The notes below the pieces were generated by a model. It saw only the letters and a program-made list of their open reading frames with translations, was not told where the DNA came from and did no database searches. 64,000 bases of DNA from Oryzias latipes (taxonomy: Eukaryota > Chordata > Actinopteri > Beloniformes > Adrianichthyidae), in NCBI RefSeq assembly GCF_002234675.1, contig NC_019866.2:15095261-15159260 (forward strand), given 5' to 3'. The number at the start of each line of letters is the position of its first letter. Position 1 is the first letter of the stretch. The position numbers and the translations under genes were made by a program. Below, one piece after another: positions 1 to 11,304 of this stretch.

Positions 1-1857
1 GAGCCTAGCACAGTGTGCATTTACGAGCGCAAGTTGTCACATTGATCAAAGGGACCACAAGAGAACTTGCCAAAGAGACTTTTTCATCAGGCGCTGAAAA
101 AAGATGAAGAACTTTAACATCAATCACAAGGTAAGTTTGGAGGATGTTGGGGCCGTATTTTTACATGATCCTGGCCTTTCTGTGCGCAGCTGCACGATTA
201 ACGTAAAATACTTATCGATACGAGGTAAAGTTTGTACATAAATTACCCGTTTGTCATAATTTCCAAATGCAAAACTCGATAATAATTCTGATATCCAAGT
301 TTTCAAAGATGAGGTCGAACTTGACCTTCCAAAACGGTGGAGAGCATAGAAAAGTAGATAATGATAATGGTATGGTGGCTGATAAATGTTTTAAGTCACG
401 TTATCTTATTGTTTAATTGTTTTGCTAACACATGTTTAGTGCGATCTGCATTTTCCAGTTTATGTCAGTATAAAAACTGTTGTAAATCTGTTATAGAAAG
501 TCAGGTAATCTGACTTTTTCAACATTGAGTGTGTCTAAAAATCTTGCGTTGGCATGGAATATGGAGAATCAAAGCTGCCAAATACAAATTGGAAATAAAG
601 ATTCTCATTTATAAATGACAAACAAAATAAATGCCCTGATAATCAGGCCGGCCCTGATTATCAGGAATGGGATGTGAAGGAATCAAAGAGAAGATCAGGC
701 TTAACTAAAACTTTAAACAAACCTAATAGAAAAAATTTAGCTGACAAAAAAAAAAAAAAAATCTATGAAAGAAGGAAGAAACTAAAGATGGCCTGACCAG
801 GATGTACTAAAAACTGAATCAGATGAATGCTAATTAATATAAACAGAAACAGCTGAATACCGTAATCTGTATTTAGACTTAGAGGCAGGTTATTAACTGC
901 ATCAACCCAAAGAGAGGAAACAGATGCAGAAAATCCCTGAAACATTTATTATGAGACAAAAGAAATAATTTAGTCAGTGCAGCAGTTAGACCAAGAAATA
1001 GATACAAGAGAAACATGTTTGGAACTAAAAAAAAACCACGAAGATTATTTTAAAACTAAAAACATTTGCTAATATCAGTGTAGACTAAAGAAATGTGTTA
1101 GTTATGAGCAAATTATAACACAAGGAATAAAGATACGTGTGACAAACAAATGACCTGAAAATGTAATGAAAAGCAAATTATTAGATTTACCAAGACAACT
1201 AGATAATAGATAAAAGATCTTTAGATTTAACAACTAAGATCTGATGTAACCTTTGACGTCAGGAAAAAAGAAAATAAGTTAAACCCAAAAATGTCACTAA
1301 ATACATGAAGAAACATCCATGTTTATAATTTGAACAAGAACAACTAGTTCAGTTTGATATTTTTTAAGTGTCATGCACTCGTGTGCCCAGCCCGCATGGG
1401 CTTTTATGACACTGGAAGACAGAATACAGAAAATGCCATCACATAACTAAAATACCCAAATACAAAAATCCACCCAATCAGAGCTTAACGAGAATACAAA
1501 GAGACCATTCTTATGGTCCATGCCTTTGCCAAAAAAAGTCGCCAAACAGAAAATTTTATTTTGAAAATGGCAACTTAAATTTTATCTTGAGATAACCAAA
1601 ACAAATCAAGACATTTCGTTTGTATTAATAAGTTCGTAATTTTGGTTTTTGAAGCAGTTTCTGTTACGGGAAATCAAGGTGACGCAAATGCAGGAACAAA
1701 GAAGGAAGTGAAGTGAGGAGAAGTATTTAATATAACTAAGGAATCCTGTCCATTGAAACAAGCCAAGCAAACCAGGAACATAATGAACAAACAGAAACTA
1801 CACTGCGACACAGACTGCTGAAACAGGTGATCTTAAATAATACGAGAAACCAATTAA
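1..1857. other. AT-rich intergenic DNA, no gene seen
   Basis: No open frame here resembles a protein I know; the short open frames are chance. The only structured element I noticed is the palindromic repeat at 635-665. The last 200 bases, next to the gypsy reverse-transcriptase piece, may belong to the same retroelement, but I cannot show it. Confidence 0.5.
635..665. repeat. Perfect 13-bp inverted repeat with 5-bp loop
   Basis: CCTGATAATCAGG at 635-647 and its exact reverse complement at 653-665 surround CCGGC. Each arm is itself nearly palindromic, so the stretch can form a hairpin or cruciform. No gene is adjacent. Confidence 0.7.
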
Positions 1858-2202
1858 CTAAATGCAAGCAGCTGTCAGGAATGACAGGAAAGGAGGAGGA
1901 TGATAATGTAGCTGTTTTCTGCCTGTCGGGACAGGCCACTCCAAGACAGCTTGAACTTTGGAGTCATCCATTTGGACAGCACCTGGAGTGACCACATGCC
2001 AGAGAAACTCAGTTCGCAAGGTGTGGAAATCGCACTTTTCAGCTTTACAGAAAAGCTGATTCTCCAGCAGGCGCTGAAGGATGGCTCTGACGTGCTGCAC
2101 ATGGACAACAGGGTCTGGTAAAAAAAAAAAAATGTCATCCAAATAAACAAAAACAAAGTTATTAATCATGTCCTTCAGTACATTGTTAATCAAATACTTC
2201 AT
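1858..2202 (-). pseudogene. Ty3/gypsy retrotransposon reverse-transcriptase fragment
   Basis: A 114-codon frame on the - strand carries the reverse-transcriptase signature VFVYLDDI (active-site YxDD box) near residue 20, followed by FCKAEKCDFH and VVTPGAVQMD, the usual order in vertebrate Ty3/gypsy RT. Only the catalytic core survives; the RNase H, integrase and gag parts are absent. It ends about 70 bp upstream of the leader exon of a VH pseudogene, so its insertion probably replaced that V gene's promoter. It cannot be functional. Confidence 0.85.
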
Positions 2203-2273
2203 CTTAAAAAAAACTTGATGGCTTGTCAGCCAAGTAGAAACTCCAATCAGTCATCTTCGTCATCTTCATCATC

Positions 2274-2650
2274 ATGTTCTCTGTAGTTCTGCTGCTGGTC
2301 TGGCTGCTGGATCCTGTGAGTTTGACTCAGACAAAGACACTGTTCACTGTTGTCCCACCATTAACCATTAAACTGTTTGTCCTCTTCAGGTGTAAAGTGT
2401 GAACAGCTGACACAGCCAGGCTCTGTGAGTCTGCAGCCAGGTGAGAGGCTGACCATCACCTGTCAGGTCTCTTATTCTGTGAGCAGCTACTACACAGCTT
2501 GGATCAGACAGCCTGCAGGGAAAGGATTGGAGTGGAATGAAATACACTGGAGGCTCTCACTACAAAGATTCATTGAAGAACAAGTTCAGTATGATGATGA
2601 TGTGATGTTAACCCTTGAGCTCTCTCAGATGACCCCACCCTTACATTGAT
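2274..2650 (+). pseudogene. ighv: IGHV pseudogene (truncated in FR3)
   Basis: A leader-like exon begins at ATG 2274 and ends at a GTGAGT donor (exon end 2315). The V exon starts after the acceptor CCTCTTCAG (2391-2399) and reads through FR1 with its cysteine (LTITCQV), CDR1 and FR2 ([12 protein letters not shown]). After the FR2 tryptophan the frame slips, because bases of the usual WIG motif are missing. FR3 is disrupted and the sequence leaves V homology at about 2640, before the YYCAR motif and the recombination signal. As read, the leader ends in phase 0 while the V exon needs phase 1, a possible further lesion. It lies opposite in orientation to the constant genes. Confidence 0.85.
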
Positions 2651-3955
2651 GTGTTATCCCTACCATGACAAAGGTGTATAAAGGTGGAAAGATTTCATGC
2701 AATCCATGGACACCAGTGAGGATCACAAATCATTGAAGAAAAAATGTTCAGCGCACTGTCTAGTGGGTCTAGATGACCCAACTTCCAACGTTAAAATGCC
2801 TATAGCACAAGTGTTAATTGCTCACTCGCTCACCATTGATATGGTAACCGAGCTACCCAGCCACACCATAAAGGGGCAACAAACTGGCAATGAATGCTGG
2901 GGAAGGTTCCTCTTAGGTGGAGCAGGCAGGTTGATGAGGTGAGTGCCGACAGCTGGGTCCAATCTGGGAAGCAGAGTAGAGAAGGGAGGGGGAAGGAGAG
3001 GACTCTCAGAGGCACCATGACAGAGGTGATAAAAAGATCAAAGTTAGTTTTAAAAAATTCAGCTGAATGGAAAGAGTTTCAGTTAAAGCCTTAAACATTA
3101 TTCCATTTCCAGATATGGTACCAGCAGTAAAGTTTGTCAACAGATAAACAGTTTAAGGATCTAGGACACAGAGGCACATTTACAAGACATTGTTTGGCAT
3201 AACAGAAAATGTATAAACTTTTAGCTAAGGGGACTTTTAGGTGAGCTAATAAACCTTTTGCATTTGTAACCAGCCTTTTGCCCGTTCTTGTGACAATACG
3301 AATAGGTTTTTGCAGTGGAGCCTCTGTCTTGCTCAGTGAAACAAATAACAGAAACACTTAACCCTTTTTTATTTCACTGTTCTTTGTTTTAAGTGGCAGA
3401 ATATCATATTTCATATTTCATTAATAGAATAGAATAATTAAATAATATTAATTAAAAATTTTAAAGTTTGCACTATCCTGTTGCTAAAGTTAAACATTTA
3501 TTGAGCCTTTATTCCTTCAAATTAATCTAATTTTACCTTAGAAAATTGAGAATTACTTGATCAAAACATAAATTGATCTGTTTAAATGTCCGCCATCATT
3601 TGCCTTAGTGTTTAGAGTCAATGATATCATTCTGTGAGTGAGATAAGAGGAAGGAAGAGTCAATGCAAAATTCAGATGTCTTCTAGTATTCATAGTGTCT
3701 TACTGTAAAAATTATGCCAAATAGAATCAGATGCACAGGTGATAGTATCAATTACAAGATGCAGCCTGTTCTTGCTTTGCATTTGCTGGGCAGGTAAAAT
3801 AATTTTGCTCCAAATATAAAAATGTCCTCAATTCGTGACTGAGAAGTTTATTGTGTGCTTTCTTTTGTTTCTCACCTGGTAAGAAATTGTGCTGAATAAA
3901 CAACATGGTAGAAAGTTCTCCTAACCACATTAATGTGCTGCTTGTTGTTCTGCAG
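2651..3955. other. Intergenic DNA, nothing recognised
   Basis: Moderately AT-rich sequence between two VH pseudogenes. I see no coding frame with recognisable similarity, no RSS and no tRNA-like promoter. Confidence 0.5.
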
Positions 3956-4135
3956 GTATCAGGGGTCAAACACTGACTGAATCTGAATCAGTGGTTAAAA
4001 GACCTGGAGAACCCGAGAAACTGACTTGTACATATTCAGGGTTGGATCAGACAGCCTGCAGGAAAAGGACTGGAATGGATCGCTTATATCAACTCTGGCA
4101 GCAGCGACATCTACTACTCTGAGTCAATGAAGCAG
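3956..4135 (+). pseudogene. ighv: IGHV pseudogene fragment with internal deletion
   Basis: After a plausible acceptor (TTGTTCTGCAG ending at 3955) the sequence encodes a VH framework 1 ([19 protein letters not shown]). The end of FR1, all of CDR1 and the start of FR2 are deleted; the sequence resumes out of frame with the FR2 segment for [13 protein letters not shown] and part of CDR2/FR3 before homology stops at about 4130. No leader exon, FR3 cysteine or RSS is seen. It is broken at its 3' end by a pogo-type transposon relic. Confidence 0.8.
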
Positions 4136-4139
4136 TGCA

Positions 4140-4923
4140 AGCAGTCGAAAGCAGTGCAAGCAGACACGTTAGCCCAAGCATCTACAATCCATTCACAAAT
4201 TGTGACGTAACTCGCCCTGCGCTGCCTCCCCATGCCCCCTTCTGCGTATCACTGCCGCGCTGCTCCCGTTCTTCTCGACATTTTGACTCACTGGGATGTT
4301 GAAAGTCAGCGGAGCCTTGTCCATATTGGGTATGTGGCTGGGTTGTAGGTGTTCGTCGGGGATATTTTTACACCAGTAGGAGCGGAAGATGAATAGCTTT
4401 ACATTGTTGTTGTTTATTGTAACTGGCTAGAAGTCGCTGCACCACTGTATTCCTTGCTCGGATGGAAAGCGTTTCGTGAAACAAAAGGAAAAGCTTCCTA
4501 AGCATTACTGCCCTTAGTCGAATGGTGACAGCAAAAAAGCTTCTCCAAGTTGATCGCTGATCGTTAATCCATCACTCGAGTCGCCTTTTTCCGCTGAAAC
4601 TCAGCAGCGTCATCTGGACTTGTCGGAGTTTGTTTTCCTGCTTCCTCCACTTGTGAACCATTGATTCATTCATCTTGAATTCTCTCCCAGCTGCTCCCAT
4701 GTTCCTCCTCGTAACTCATACTGTAACTTGCAGTTTAAACTGTGCTTCAGCCATGTTGTTAACAATGTTGTTCATGCCCACAGTTTCCTCCCCCGTTCTC
4801 AAGCTGTCTTCTTATACGTCATACAAGAACACATTAGGTGCACCGCCTCATAAGGTGCCCCCTACATTTTGGAGAACATTTAAAACTTTTAGGTGCATCT
4901 TACAGTCGAGAAAATACGGTACC
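4140..4923 (-). mobile_element. pogo/Tigger-like DNA transposon relic
   Basis: The - strand encodes a degenerate C-terminal transposase piece ([20 protein letters not shown], about 4250-4165) that follows the pattern seen in fish pogo/Tigger transposases. The right end, GAGAAAATACGGTA at 4908-4921, resembles the inverted-terminal-repeat end of the MITE at 14029-14588. The frame has many stops and the left terminus was not found, so this is a dead, partly deleted copy that interrupts the VH fragment to its left. Confidence 0.6.
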
Positions 4924-5089
4924 TGAACATTCTGTGAAGTAAGTGCTGAAACTTGTATCTGTTTTTTGTCTGTGCCCAAGGGATGCGGTCATATCTATCA
5001 CCAGGAACCAACTATACCAGGAATAGCTGGTCTCTTAACCTAGTGCTTTCAAAGATGGACACAGAGCCATTGTATGCCATGACTTAATT

Positions 5090-5710
5090 TACACATGTTG
5101 GGTAATAAAACCTGCTTGCCCTGTGGGGGCACTCGGAGCAGTGCAGATCAGAGCAGAAGCGGATCACGTTTTCTGCGGACGCCACTGGCTCTCCCTTTTT
5201 CAAAAGGTTTGAAACTTCATACAGACTTTTGTGATTTTTACTTTTTGATATCCTTAACCATCCGAACCTGGGAAGGTCTCACAAACTCCATGCTGGGATC
5301 TTACAGCTACAGGCCGCAGCAGGCTCATCTCCCAGAATCCGCCACACAAGCATGGAAGAATGGGGGGGGGCATGCAGGCTATGGGAGTTTGACACTTCCG
5401 ATCATTTTCCTTGCCAACGTACAGTCTTTGGCGAACAAGATGGATGACCTCATCAGCAGGCTGGCTACACACTGATACATCCAGGATTGCTCCGTTTTTT
5501 CCCTTTGTGACACATGACGAGGGACATCGAACGAGGCCAAATCTCGCTGCGCCAGTGACTGCGGGAAAACGCGTGGCGGGGGGACAGCGATTTTTGTTAA
5601 ATAGACTTGGAGATCCAAGAACACCATTATCTCTCAGTCTTGTGGAGTCAATGTGGAATATCTAACTGTTAAATTTAGGCCATTCTACCTACGAAAGGAA
5701 CCTACAGTGT
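5090..5710 (+). mobile_element. L2/CR1-type LINE endonuclease fragment
   Basis: Around 5397-5474 the frame reads IFLANVQSLANKMDDL, the standard opening of the apurinic endonuclease of fish L2/CR1-type LINE ORF2. Further on, in another frame (about 5640-5700), it reads GVNVEYLTVKFRPFYL, a conserved piece of the same domain. The two parts are separated by frameshifts and a deletion. The upstream sequence from 5090 is probably LINE 5' sequence. No reverse transcriptase is present. Confidence 0.6.
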
Positions 5711-5729
5711 AAATTTTTTTTTTTTTTTA

Positions 5730-6087
5730 TCTTATTCCGTTTGTTCCCTTTTGGGGTCACAGGGCTGCCGAAGCCTATCCCAGCGAAGGCAGGGGACACC
5801 CTGAACAGGTCGCTAGTTTTGTGCAGGGTCACAAATCACACACCCATTCACATTCATACCTATGGACAATTTAGAGTTGCCAATTAATCTACGAAGCATG
5901 TTTTAGGACAATGGGGGGAACCCTGAAACTCCAGAGAGAACACACACATGCACTGAAGGAACATGCAAACTCCACACAGAAAGGTCCCCCGTTGATGTTC
6001 TTTTTCAGATCCCCCAGCCGGGACTTGAACCAGGGACCTTCTTGCCGTGAGGCGAGAGCGCAAACCACTGCACCACCATGCAGCCCA
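5730..6087 (-). mobile_element. tRNA-derived SINE
   Basis: On the - strand the element starts near 6087 with a tRNA-like head: an A-box-like TGGTGCAGTGG, and GGTTCAAGTCC matching the pol III B-box consensus at about 6027-6017. It is followed by the body typical of a dispersed fish SINE, including a stretch resembling GGACAATTTAGAGTTGCCAATTAA on the + strand (5868-5891). A T-rich run at 5717-5728 on the + strand lies at the expected tail end. I did not find clean target-site duplications. Confidence 0.75.
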
Positions 6088-6364
6088 CGGTGCAAGTTCA
6101 ATTTCCCAAATCCATCAATGATCACCGTTAAATGGAATTTCCAGTCGAAATCTATTTAAAAGAACTTTTCAAACCTAAACTATTTAAAAAACATATTTTT
6201 TTTCTCTCATTGATGCATTTTTTCTGTCTGATGTCTTTAATCTTTTCTTTCTGTCTCTCTGCAAATCTAGATAGTCAATCATGTAAATCCAGAATCTCCT
6301 CCCCTTCTGACTGTGTGTTATAAATGATTCAGATAAGTGTTTACAGTCAGTCTCACTTTTCACC

Positions 6365-6640
6365 ATGAATGTTGCACAAAGCATTTTGATCTTGGCTCTT
6401 TTTTCAGGAGAGTAAATTCTGTATCCAGAAGATGAAAAGAAAAGGACATCTGTCCTCTAAACTGTGTTTGTTTGATAGTGGAACTGGAACCAGATTTGCA
6501 GAAAGTCTGCAGTTTTTTATCTCCAAAGATTCTTCCCAAAATGCAATTTTTTTGGTGGTTAAAAGTCTCAGAGAAGACGACGCTGCAGTTTATTATTGTA
6601 CACAAGAATCACAGTGACACTAGAAACAAGAGCGCTGTAC
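6365..6640 (+). pseudogene. ighv: VH-like pseudogene (leader joined to FR3)
   Basis: A leader-like start (ATG 6365, residues MNVAQSILILALFS) is followed almost at once by a stop. FR1, CDR1 and most of FR2 are missing. The sequence resumes as CDR2/FR3 with SLREDDAAVYYC, and the coding part ends at CACAGTG (6611-6617), an exact RSS heptamer. An ACAATAAAA-like nonamer lies about 22 bp further on, close to the 23-bp spacing of VH signals. The segment could recombine but could not encode a V domain. Confidence 0.7.
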
Positions 6641-7192
6641 AATAAAATGGCTAAAATGACAGAAATTAAGCTTCTATGTTTATATTTTAAAGATTAAAAT
6701 CAATTAACAACTTTTAAATCCAGAGTTTTTTTTAGAAAATTATTGCACACACAAATGCTATAAAGGGTTTTATTTTATTTATTTCAAATGAACTGGTTGA
6801 TGTCTTTTTATGAAAATAAAAGTTTGCTATGAAGAAATAAAATGCCTTTTTGTTTAGAGTAAGTCTATGTACAGGCAAAATGATATTTTAATGAATCATA
6901 TTTAACATTTATAAACAATGTGATCCTTTTAAAAGTATTTTGCTGTTTAGTTTTGAGGAAATTATGAGGATGAAGGTGAGGATTTTGTGTGAGGAGATTA
7001 GAAAACAACACATTTGCCTTTTTTTCATTAGATATTTGGAATCGTGACTTTTGCATGAGGAGGTCTTTGCAAAGCTCCTTCTTCATAAACAGAACAAAGA
7101 AACAAGAACAGGTTCTGACAGAAAACTGAAACACTTTTCTTCATGTTTGTAACTTTACTTTGAAAACTGAAATACAGTAACTTAAAGTAGAA

Positions 7193-7620
7193 ATGACACA
7201 AATCTGGAGTTTAGTATTTTTACTTTTCTTACACGGTGAGAACATTAAATATGTAATTAATTATTACAAATTTTCTTTATTGGATTTATGATGATTTGTT
7301 TTTCTTACAGGAGTCTTGAGTCAGATCAAACTGGATCAGAGTCCAAATGTGGTGAAAAGACGTGGAGAATCTGTGAAGATGTCATGTGTCTGTTCTGGTT
7401 TTAAAATGACAGAATACTTCATCCACTGGATCAGACAGAAACCAGGAAGAGCTCTGGAGTGGATTGGATACATGGACACAGGAAAAAACTCTCCCACATA
7501 TTCCAGCTCTTTTCAGGGTCGTTTCCTCATGACTGAAGTTGTGTCCAGCAGCTCTCAGTACCTCGAGATCAGCAGCCTGACAGCAGAAGATTCTGCTGTT
7601 TACTTCTGTGCACGACAAAG
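7193..7620 (+). CDS. ighv: Immunoglobulin heavy-chain V segment (apparently functional)
   Basis: Exon 1 (7193-7235) encodes a hydrophobic leader, [14 protein letters not shown], ends in phase 1 and is followed by a GTGAGA donor. Exon 2 starts at 7311 after TTTTTCTTACAG and is open to the recombination signal. It has the expected V-domain landmarks: FR1 cysteine (KMSCVC), the tryptophan of FR2 ([15 protein letters not shown]), FR3 ([15 protein letters not shown]) and the second cysteine. The 23-RSS at 7621-7659 has an exact heptamer and nonamer. The gene encodes the variable domain of an IgM/IgD heavy chain after V(D)J joining. It lies on the + strand, whereas JH and constant exons in this window are on the - strand, so it would have to join them by inversion or else serve another zone of the locus. 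No lesion was seen. Confidence 0.9.
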
Positions 7621-7992
7621 CACAGTGACTGAAGACAGTGAAGCAGCTGCACAAAAACCTCCACAAACAACAAACATCAGATCATAGAGTCATTTTAGTT
7701 CACTCAAGTTTGGAAAAATATGCTGATGAAAAAAAAGGAAAAACAAACATAAAAGACACTTCATAGTTCTTTTCATGCTAAATCTAATCTCTAAATGGCT
7801 CTTTATATTTTTTTGTTTAATGACAAAACAAGTATTTTTTAGGAGAGAGAAAAATATGATAATAATCAATAATGTAATTATTGATTACTGATTATAATTG
7901 ATATAAAATAAAATAAATTGTTTTTTGTTTTATTTTCATTGTTTACCTGCAGAACAAAGGTCAGACACACTAGCTACTCCCAGATGACCCTT
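7604..7992 (+). repeat. Left arm of a ~390-bp inverted repeat containing a V-segment 3' end
   Basis: From CTTCTGTGCACGACAAAG, the last V codons, through the RSS and about 330 bp of flank, this stretch is matched with few differences by the reverse complement of 8431-8820. The arm ends at ATGACCCTT. The two arms are separated by 438 bp of unrelated sequence. Confidence 0.9.
7621..7659 (+). promoter_or_regulatory. VH 23-bp recombination signal sequence
   Basis: Heptamer CACAGTG (7621-7627), a 23-bp spacer, and nonamer ACAAAAACC (7651-7659): both elements match the consensus exactly. It follows the ARQS codons of the V segment directly and is the strongest RSS in the window. Confidence 0.95.
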
Positions 7993-8430
7993 CTGCTTCA
8001 GATTAAAGCTTAAAAAATGAATTTAATTGTTCATTATCCACTTTCTCCATTCTTGATTTAATAAGTAAATACATGGATCATTATGGGAAATTGTTGTTTG
8101 GACAATAAAATCCAGCATCGCTTCATGGAGAAAAACCTTCAGTTCAAATTTTTGAACAAATGTCATCAGCCAATCAGTGCTGTCAAATGGTAGCTACCTC
8201 TTCCAGTTTCTGAAATGTTTTCATTTTTTTTATATATGTATTTAATTTTGTTTTCTGGAAATTAATTTTGTCTTCTGAAATGTTTTTTCATCTTTGATTT
8301 TTAGGTTTTGGTTTTTGAAAATGTATTAGTTTTCTAAAATGTAAAACTGCTTTTTAGCTTGTTTTTGTTTTAATTGTTGTTGTGATCTTAAAAATGTTTT
8401 TGTATTGAGATTTGTTGAATGATTTGCATG

Positions 8431-8820
8431 AAGGGTCATCCGGAAGTAGCTAGTGTGTCTGACCCTCGTTCTGCAGGTAAACAATGAAAATAAAACAAAA
8501 AACAACTTATTTTATTTGATATCAATTATGATCAGTAATCAATAATTACATTATTGATTATTATCATATTTTTTCTCTCTCCTAAAAAACACTTGTTTTG
8601 TCATTAAACAAAAAAATATAAAGAGCCATTTAGAGATTAGATTTAGCATGAAAAGAACTACTAAGTGTCTTTTATGTTTGTTTTTCCTTTTTTTTCATCA
8701 GCATATTTTTCCAAACTTGAGTGAACTGGAATGACTCTATGATCTGATGTTTGTTGTTTGTGGAGGTTTTGTGCAGCTGCTTCACTGTCTTCAGTCACTC
8801 TGCTTTGTCGTGCACAGAAG
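8431..8820 (-). repeat. Right arm of the inverted repeat; V 3' end with damaged RSS
   Basis: Read on the - strand it starts with the last codons of a V exon (FCARQS) at 8820 and continues through a copy of the RSS. The heptamer is CAGAGTG instead of CACAGTG and the nonamer is shortened. There is no V coding sequence upstream of 8820, so this is only the inverted tail of the neighbouring VH gene. Confidence 0.85.
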
Positions 8821-9058
8821 AAAAAAGACAGAATTATAATAATATTCCACATGATTAAAAATGAATATTTTCAAATGCTGTTTTAAAATAATGAACAGGT
8901 TTTTGAAGCAAAATGAAATATATTGAATAATATAATGGCTAATATAAAATCAGTGTGCAGGTTTTTCACCATTTCATGATCTTTTTATATATTTATGAGA
9001 GATTTATTGGTTGATTGTGTTTTAGCATGAGTCCATATTTATTTATTTAATTAAATAT

Positions 9059-9560
9059 TTATTTAATTATGAACAGTATAGGACTCCATACAAAACTAAG
9101 CCAACTGACAAAAATATTAGCTCTGTTTCTGGGGCTGGAAAGGCAATAACTGAAGGCTGCTATAACTATACATCTGTCGTCTTGACTCACACGACTCATG
9201 AAGAGAGGAGTATTGAGGACTTTCCACCCTTTCTTCTTAGTCCTTCTGAGTCTCGAGCACCAGAGCATGTGTGCAAGGATGCTCGGGCCAGAGCCTGTGG
9301 ATACTCTTGCCGGCCTTTCAAAGTTAATTATTGCTCGGGCAGACAGCACTGATCTGCAGACTGTCAATTTGAAAAAAAAAAATCATTTTGTGTTTGAAGA
9401 GCTCAAATCCATGAAAAAGAAGATGTGCATTTTAGAAATGAAAGTTACCAAAGTCGAAAACCGAATTGATGATTCCAAACATGAAATAACTGATTTCATT
9501 TGGAAAGATTCTCCCCAAGAGGGAACCTTCGACTCTTTGGTGTTAAAGACATAGAAAAAT
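9059..9560 (+). other. Probable LINE-derived relic with coiled-coil frame
   Basis: The stretch around 9395-9505 encodes a charged helix (FEELKSMKKKMCILEMKVTK) with heptad-like spacing, similar in style to LINE ORF1 coiled coils. It directly precedes a recognisable L1 ORF1 relic of opposite orientation. I cannot assign a family and do not regard it as a host gene. Confidence 0.3.
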
Positions 9561-9699
9561 AAGATGTGTAAAAGAAGGTTATAGAAATCTGCCAGACACT
9601 AGTTACAGTATGTTAATCAATTTTACCATATTTAATGGGAATTAAATATGTGGACTGGAGTATGGTGGACTGACATCACCTGAATTTTGAGCTTAAGTC

Positions 9700-10095
9700 A
9701 GCCAGGTGGTGACTCCTTCCTCTCCATAGAGACGACCGTCCACATAGAGCTTGTCCACGGAGATGACTGCCCGGAAACCAGCCTGGATAAACCTTCTCCG
9801 GAAAGGGAAAAAGACCTTCCGTCCACAGAGATCTGCTGCTCGCTTTGTTTAAGCTTCCTTGTGTCTCTTATAACTCAATTTACGGCCGCAAGCTCCATGA
9901 CTTGGTTTTGGCTGAATTCCAGTGCCTCCAGTAGCACCTGGAATTCTTTGTGGAGAACTTCCACTAGGAAGCAAAGCAAAGCAGCTTTTTATCTATGGAC
10001 TCCAGGCGAGTCATCCTGATGTCCGTGATTGAAGTTGGGGTGGAGGCTGCTTGTGTCTTCCCCATAACTATCCACTCGAAACACTCGTTAATGTA
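9700..10095 (-). mobile_element. L1 ORF1 relic
   Basis: This stretch aligns by eye, in the same orientation and order, with the ORF1 region of the L1 at 53098-53871: the segments CGTCCACATAGAGCTTGTC (9738-9756) and TGGCTGAATTCCAG (9909-9922) both have close counterparts there. The intervening sequence is deleted or diverged and no open frame remains. It is an old fragment of the same L1 lineage. Confidence 0.7.
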
Positions 10096-10609
10096 ACATT
10101 TGTATTCTGTCAGAGCCTCCAGACTCAATTATTTCAATGTCGTTAACAATGTTTTTCTGAAGTTGGCGGATAATGAAGCAAAATAAAATCCAGTTTTACT
10201 TGGCTACGCCAATTTGGTAGCACAGCAGTCTCTCAGCACTTTACTCACGTGACACGGACCTTCTTGACACTTTTGAGTTCAACTCATTGGCCCCAAGCAC
10301 CAGAAAAGTGACAAACCAAGAGCCTTCATCATCCACTTCACTTCATGTTTCTGCAGAGATGATGTCTGGAGGGCTGCCAAGACATCTTCATTCTTAAAGG
10401 ATCTGTAATTTATTCCTCAGTCAAGATGAACATAAATAACTTTATTTTTTACTATGGCTCAATTCTGCACTCATGGTGGTTCGACAATCTGTGCAATATG
10501 GGAAGTAACCTTAAGTTTTTACTGTTTCTTATTGCTATTATTACTGGCACATGTTCTTTATAGAAGTGTCTAAAGAGTTCTTAAAAATTATATTTGTAGC
10601 ATCACCTTT

Positions 10610-10700
10610 GGCTTCACGGAAGGGAGGGGGTTACCACTCTTGCTTTACAGCAAGAAGGCCCCTGGTTCAAGTCCCAGCTGGGGGACCTGAAACAGAACAA
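10610..10700 (+). mobile_element. tRNA-SINE head fragment
   Basis: AGGCCCCTGGTTCAAGTCCC (10656-10675) contains a good pol III B box and matches the head of the SINE at 5730-6087. Similarity fades after about 10700. Only the 5' part is present. Confidence 0.55.
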
Positions 10701-11086
10701 TGGGGTTGCACAGGTGCGTCTGTGGGACTCTCCAGGTGTTTTTACTGCTGCTTCAGATTCTGTAATGCTCCAACCTTCAGCACTGCTCAAACCAAGCAGA
10801 ACTAACACAAACAAAGGTAGTTCTCTGTGAGCCATGTTGACTGTCTGCTTAGAAGAACATTGATGCTCCTTAAATATAAATCAGACAAATCTGCTTCTTG
10901 GTATATTTTAAGTAAACTCCTCCAACATCCTGAATAAAACAAATGCAAAAAACAATAAAAAAAAAGGTAAAGTGTTCAATGGTAAGAAAAATATTAATAT
11001 TAAGGCGACCATATTAATAAAAAAAAATTCTAAAAAAATATTTTAAAAAACTGAAATTAATTAGAGATTTTATTTGACTGTCAGTC

Positions 11087-11304
11087 GAGCCGGTTTAGCT
11101 CATGCTGGTTTGCAGCATGGTCCGTGAAACCAGGGTTCGACTCCGGGCTGCTCCCTGTTCCCTTCTCTTCTTCTCTGCCGGTCCCAAGCCCGGTTGCTTT
11201 GAGAGGGTTGTGTCAGGAAGGGCATCCGGCGTAAAACATTGCCAAGTATACCTTGTGACTCATTCGCTGTGGCAACCCCTGATGGGAAAAGCCAAAAGGG
11301 AAAC
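11087..11304 (+). mobile_element. tRNA-derived SINE with perfect 15-bp TSD
   Basis: The head has an A-box-like TTTAGCTCATGCTGG and a B box GGTTCGACTCC (11140s). The body contains GTGTCAGGAAGGGCATCCGG and ends with GCCAAAAGGG, the pattern of a widespread fish tRNA-SINE. ATTTGACTGTCAGTC occurs exactly at 11072-11086 and at 11305-11319, so both ends of the insertion are defined. It is not a tRNA gene. Confidence 0.92.

Noticed and set aside
11090..11160. tRNA-like sequence with A and B boxes
   Set aside because: It continues into a SINE body and is bounded by a 15-bp target-site duplication, so it is a SINE head and not a tRNA gene.
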